This document shows positions 63,624-63,832 of a stretch of 63,832 bases of DNA, piece by piece. Below the pieces are notes generated by a model, which was not told the origin of the DNA, searched no databases, and saw nothing but the letters and a program-made list of their open reading frames with translations. Each line of letters opens with the position of its first letter. The stretch's first letter is position 1. This stretch comes from an uncultured Bacteroidota bacterium. GTDB taxonomy: Bacteria > Bacteroidota > Bacteroidia > Bacteroidales > F082. The position numbers were made by a program, and so were the translations under genes. The stretch covers positions 1 to 63,832 of the forward strand of contig UQNO01000008.1 in assembly GCA_900542475.1 (NCBI GenBank). Direction: 5' to 3'.

Positions 63624-63832
63624 TGTACCCCAGAATTGAGAGCATGAGTTAATGTGAAAAATGAGTAGTTTTGCAGGGGATAAAAAACGTTAGGGAAAAT
63701 GACGACAAAACGAAGGAAATTCACGAACAAATTCAAGGCGATGGTTGCCTTGGCCGCGATAAGGGAGCAAAAGACACTGGCCGAGCTGTCGAAGGAGTTC
63801 GAGGTAAGCCCCAACCAGATATCACAGTGGAA
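63624..63832 (+). mobile_element. IS3-family insertion sequence, left end (cut by window)
   Basis: TGTACCCCAGAATTGAG may be the terminal inverted repeat. Promoter TAGTTTTG (63665-63672) and an OrfA start follow. It continues beyond the window. Confidence 0.65.
63699..63832 (+). CDS. IS3-family transposase OrfA (partial)
   Basis: 44 residues before the window ends: RRKFTNKFKAMVALAAIREQ, then TLAELSKEFEVSPNQISQW, the N-terminal HTH of IS3-family OrfA. 3' end missing. Confidence 0.85.
   Translation, partial: MTTKRRKFTNKFKAMVALAAIREQKTLAELSKEFEVSPNQISQW

Overview
The window looks like a chromosome segment of an anaerobic, fermentative Bacteroidota, most likely Bacteroidales and possibly an uncultured gut or rumen lineage. 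The evidence is: Bacteroidota-type promoters (TAnnTTTG, usually followed by an ATG 15-40 bases downstream and no strong Shine-Dalgarno); a type IX secretion sorting domain; GldB; a TonB-dependent receptor with a carboxypeptidase-like N-terminal domain; a DUF5020 protein; and the coaX - outer-membrane protein - TPR - lptC - CBS/DUF21 - ppiD gene order.

Layout. 0.1-9.9 kb: housekeeping genes (SDR, DUF1846, EFR1 ferredoxin, MarC, CDF transporter, NUDIX) and a complete preQ1 operon, queC-queD-queE-queF plus a thioesterase, headed by a class I preQ1 riboswitch; then rmuC. 9.9-14.3 kb: a decayed island between tRNA-Ala(GGC) and a 14-bp copy of its 3' end. It holds an EcoRI-type methylase remnant, a T9SS-exported protein, an IS256 scrap, a frameshifted secreted protein and an IS1182-type transposase wreck. 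14.4-17.0 kb: an OstA/LptA-like protein and a 5'-truncated C5 cytosine methylase. 17.1-25.5 kb: a fermentation block of buk, ptb, acyl-CoA dehydrogenase and a biotin-dependent carboxylase alpha subunit (methylcrotonyl-CoA type), then a ThrE exporter, an HdeD-like protein and an iron alcohol dehydrogenase. 26.6-31.0 kb: a Na/Pi transporter, a GNAT enzyme and a decayed Dam-type restriction-modification locus. 31.0-46.2 kb: methylglutaconyl-CoA hydratase and methylcrotonyl-CoA carboxylase beta (completing a split leucine/isovalerate pathway), two aminopeptidases P, guanine deaminase, outer-membrane barrels, a nitrilase-fold protein without its catalytic Cys, a nucleoside phosphorylase, gldB, yifB and a TonB receptor. 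46.4-55.2 kb: rpmB, a DegT aminotransferase and the conserved envelope cluster.

55.58-63.51 kb: a 7.9-kb integrative element in the 3' end of tRNA-Phe(GAA), bounded by a 14-bp direct repeat and carrying duplicated putative integrase arm sites. It encodes a tyrosine integrase, a stand-alone arm-binding-like protein, an excisionase-like HTH protein, a filamentous-phage gpII/X-like replication protein and a run of overlapping small unknown genes, with structured non-coding regions. I see no Zot ATPase, coat protein, capsid gene or conjugation gene. It is the best candidate here for an undescribed system: a minimal rolling-circle integrative element or phage satellite. The window ends inside an IS3-family insertion sequence.

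How the genes work together: ptb/buk could turn (iso)butyryl-, isovaleryl- or butyryl-CoA into the free acid plus ATP, fed by the dehydrogenase and carboxylase genes. The que operon makes the queuosine precursor preQ1 and senses it. The lptC cluster and the OstA-like protein serve LPS transport and outer-membrane assembly. Three separate restriction-modification loci are all broken or partial.
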